Source of the DNA: Drosophila pseudoobscura
Lineage: Eukaryota; Arthropoda; Insecta; Diptera; Drosophilidae
DNA: 64,000 bases
Reading direction: 5' to 3'
Assembly: GCF_009870125.1 (NCBI RefSeq)
Contig: NC_046683.1
Coordinates: 930,001-994,000 of the forward strand
Both the position numbers and the translations under genes were made by a program. Below the pieces are notes generated by a model, which saw nothing but the letters and a program-made list of their open reading frames with translations, did not search any database and was not told where the DNA came from. Every line of letters starts with the position of its first letter. Position 1 is the stretch's first letter. Below, piece after piece: positions 62,003 through 64,000 of the stretch.

Positions 62003-62677
62003 TCAAATGGCAAAAACCGAAATGGGATTTTCCAATTGATGGATTTTCAGTGGAAATTTAAATTGAATTTGAATCGTTTTTTGATGTTTCTCCAACTTTG
62101 ATAAAGCTGTCAATTGAATATTTGCTGCTTCTTCTTCTGCTGTTCCTGCTCCTGCTCCTCTTTTGTTTTTAGTTTTACTTGTTGTTGAGGTTGCGGTTGC
62201 CGGTGCGGTTGCTGTTTTGTGGTTTGTGGCAGCTTCAGCTTTTGATCCTCCTCCTCCTACTCCGCCTGTTGCTGCTGCTGCTCCTCCAGATGATCTCGAC
62301 GTTCTGTTCCTCGAAGAAGAATTCTCTCCTGGCGGCGGTACAGATGCTGTCAAGGATGCTATGACTGTGACTGTGACTGTGCCTGTGGCTGTGGCTGTGT
62401 GCGTGGATGGTGTGGCTTTGGTGGCACTCCGTCTGTTTTCCTTTTGCCGCTCCTGTGCCTTCTCCTCCAGCCAAAGATCTATCGCGTCCGTGTCCAATTG
62501 GCACCGCACCTCGAAGGTCAGCTCGACCCACTTCGAGCTCAGCTGCTCACCCAACAACAACCGCGAGCGGATCAGATCCTCCAGCTCCTGCTGCTTCTGC
62601 TGCTGATACTGCTGCTCTTCCTGGTAAATTTTGTCGATTTTGTTGTTTCTTAAACACCAGTCAACGCTCGCGTGCAT
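62003..62677 (-). CDS. Uncharacterised ORF of 224 aa directly upstream of nej
   Basis: I do not recognise this protein. The first true ATG in a 277-codon open frame is at 62675-62677 in a good fly context (ACGAAAATG), and the frame closes at TGA 62003-62005. Residues 1-83 look coding: a Gln/Glu/Lys-rich amphipathic stretch (NNKIDKIYQEEQQYQQQKQQ), then LLLGEQLSSKWVELTFEVRC and DTDAIDLWLEEKAQE, with Trp and Cys residues and G/C-ending codons such as CTG, GTC and GAG. Residues from 84 on are Thr/Ala/Gly-rich with a basic patch (KTKNKRG) and look disordered. The tail is less convincing and an intron may exist. It may be a separate small gene, an upstream ORF in a long nej leader, or part of a dicistronic transcript. 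Confidence 0.5.
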   Translation of the reverse strand: MHASVDWCLRNNKIDKIYQEEQQYQQQKQQELEDLIRSRLLLGEQLSSKWVELTFEVRCQLDTDAIDLWLEEKAQERQKENRRSATKATPSTHTATATGTVTVTVIASLTASVPPPGENSSSRNRTSRSSGGAAAATGGVGGGGSKAEAATNHKTATAPATATSTTSKTKNKRGAGAGTAEEEAANIQLTALSKLEKHQKTIQIQFKFPLKIHQLENPISVFAI

Positions 62678-64000
62678 TTTCGTGTTGGTTTGCCCCACCA
62701 AAGAGATGACCTTGGTTTGGGGATGGGGGGGATTGGTGTTGGTGGTGGTTTCTTGGTGGCTGCTCCTTTTTGTTTTTGTTGCTTTCTTTCTTTCCGATTT
62801 CTTATTTTGTTGTTCTTCTGTTTTTGTTCTAGCCACTTTTCAAATTGTTGTTGTTTTGTTTGTTTGCTGTTTCCGGAATATTGCGGGGGGAGTGGAGTTT
62901 TATTGGAGTGGTTATTATGACGATGATTGAATGACGATTGAAGTTTTCAAAAAATATGTTTGACGAACAAAATATAATTCGTAGAAGCAGCGGTTTTGTT
63001 GTTTTTTTTTTGTGTGTGTTTTCAGTGTTCGTCCTCGTCCGTCTTTGAGAGAAACAAAGGGTAGAAGGAAAAAGAGCGCGCGCGAAATTGTTTTTTGGTT
63101 TTGCTTGAACCGTTATTTATATTACATTTGTTGTTGTTATTTGCTGTTGGTTTGTTGCTAGTTGTTGTTGTTTATGTTTTTGTTGCTGTTGCTATAACAT
63201 TTTGGCGGCTTTTTCTTTCTTTGTCTCTTTCTTATGGCGCTCTTCGCTTTTCGCTTTCTCCTTCTTTCACTCTCCCTCTCTCTCAGGCTCTGGCTACACT
63301 TGTTCTTCGTGGTTTTGTTTTGGTTTTGGTAAAAAAAAAACGCAATTCACATGTTGGTTGTTGTTGTTGTTTTGGTTGTTGTAATTGTTGCACTTTTAAT
63401 TATTGTTGTGTTGCGTTTGCTACGTAGTGCTGCTGCTTCCGCTGCTTCTGCATTCTTCGTTGTTGCTCCGTCGTCGTTCCTCGTTGTCTTTGCTCTAACA
63501 TTGCACTTTAACTGTAAAAAAAAAAAACACAAACACAGTATAAGGCACAGGACACAGCAACACATGGGGTTCGGTGTTTGTGTGAGTGTGTGTGCGTGAG
63601 AGATGTCCACAGAACGGGACTACGAAACGGCTGCGACAATGTCATTCCCGCTACTTTGGCTACTGCGGCGAATGCTACCGATTGCCAATATTTATTTATC
63701 TTTTTAGCCGACTTGCCGCCTTCTGGCCGGGCTGCTCTGCCCCCCTGCCACACCACAGCTTCCTCCTCCGCCGACGCCACCTCCTGCCTCCTTGCGGCGA
63801 GACAGAGACGAGACGGAGACACAGTCTCCTACGCCGCCGCCGCCGCCACCGCCACAGACGGACGGACACGACTTGACAACGGCACTCGAACTCGCTCCCA
63901 CACTCGCAATATTTCACCCACTCGCTAGCTCTAACCAGACGTGGACGTGTAGCCCCTCTCGCTCTTGCGCAGCAGTTAAAAAATAGGAAAAATAATCAAA
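62678..64000. other. Region upstream of the 224-aa ORF and nej
   Basis: Low-complexity T/TTG-rich sequence on the + strand, then a GC-richer block (about 63700-63900). No gene supported. It may contain the 5' UTR and promoter of the ORF at 62003-62677 and/or of nej. Confidence 0.4.

Noticed and set aside
62678..62836. Extended N-terminus of the 224-aa ORF from a GTG at 62836
   Set aside because: There is no ATG in that part of the frame, and near-cognate starts are rarely used; the first ATG in frame is at 62677.
1..64000. Intact mobile elements
   Set aside because: I saw no reverse transcriptase, transposase, long terminal repeat or long inverted-repeat structure; only short, degenerate repeats.

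Overview
The window looks like an arthropod, almost certainly Drosophila, genomic segment. It has short GT-AG introns of 59-121 bases beside two introns of 13-14 kb, dense microsatellites, Drosophila core-promoter motifs (DRE TATCGATA, TATA+TCAGTT), and two proteins recognisable as fly Ptpmeg2 and Nejire (CBP/p300). In D. melanogaster these genes lie close together on the X, so this is probably Muller element A of another Drosophila species. The many insertions inside low-complexity protein regions would suit a species outside the melanogaster group, but the sequence alone does not prove that.

All recognisable genes are on the minus strand, so transcription runs from high to low coordinates. 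From right to left: (1) 62003-62677 is an uncharacterised 224-codon ORF with a coding look. (2) 61375 down to 47144 is nej, 13 coding exons and 3350 codons, with TAZ1, KIX, bromodomain, RING/PHD, HAT, ZZ, TAZ2 and NCBD domains in the canonical CBP order; a long AT-rich probable 3' UTR follows. (3) 37883 down to 33898 is a 759-aa NRF-6-like (nose resistant to fluoxetine) membrane acyltransferase gene with six exons, a signal peptide and a TATA/Inr promoter. (4) 32727 down to 2374 is Ptpmeg2, eight coding exons and 845 codons: a CRAL-TRIO (Sec14) lipid-binding module, a long low-complexity linker and a PTP catalytic domain. Two introns of 14.1 kb and 13.3 kb make up most of its span.

Every exon join was checked by reading phase and length. 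Total CDS lengths are 10053, 2280 and 2538 bases, each a multiple of three and each ending at a stop. The genes are not an operon and share no obvious pathway: nej is a nuclear coactivator and acetyltransferase, Ptpmeg2 a membrane/vesicle tyrosine phosphatase, and the acyltransferase a secretory-pathway membrane enzyme. I found no tRNA, rRNA, CRISPR array or intact transposon. The rest is intron, UTR and intergenic DNA with many simple repeats. The most interesting unexplained items are the ORF upstream of nej, two stop-free three-fold introns in nej, a 9-bp minisatellite coding Thr-Gly-Val in Ptpmeg2, a duplicated promoter-like block upstream of Ptpmeg2, and a cluster of CTGTTA/TAACAG sites in the second large Ptpmeg2 intron.
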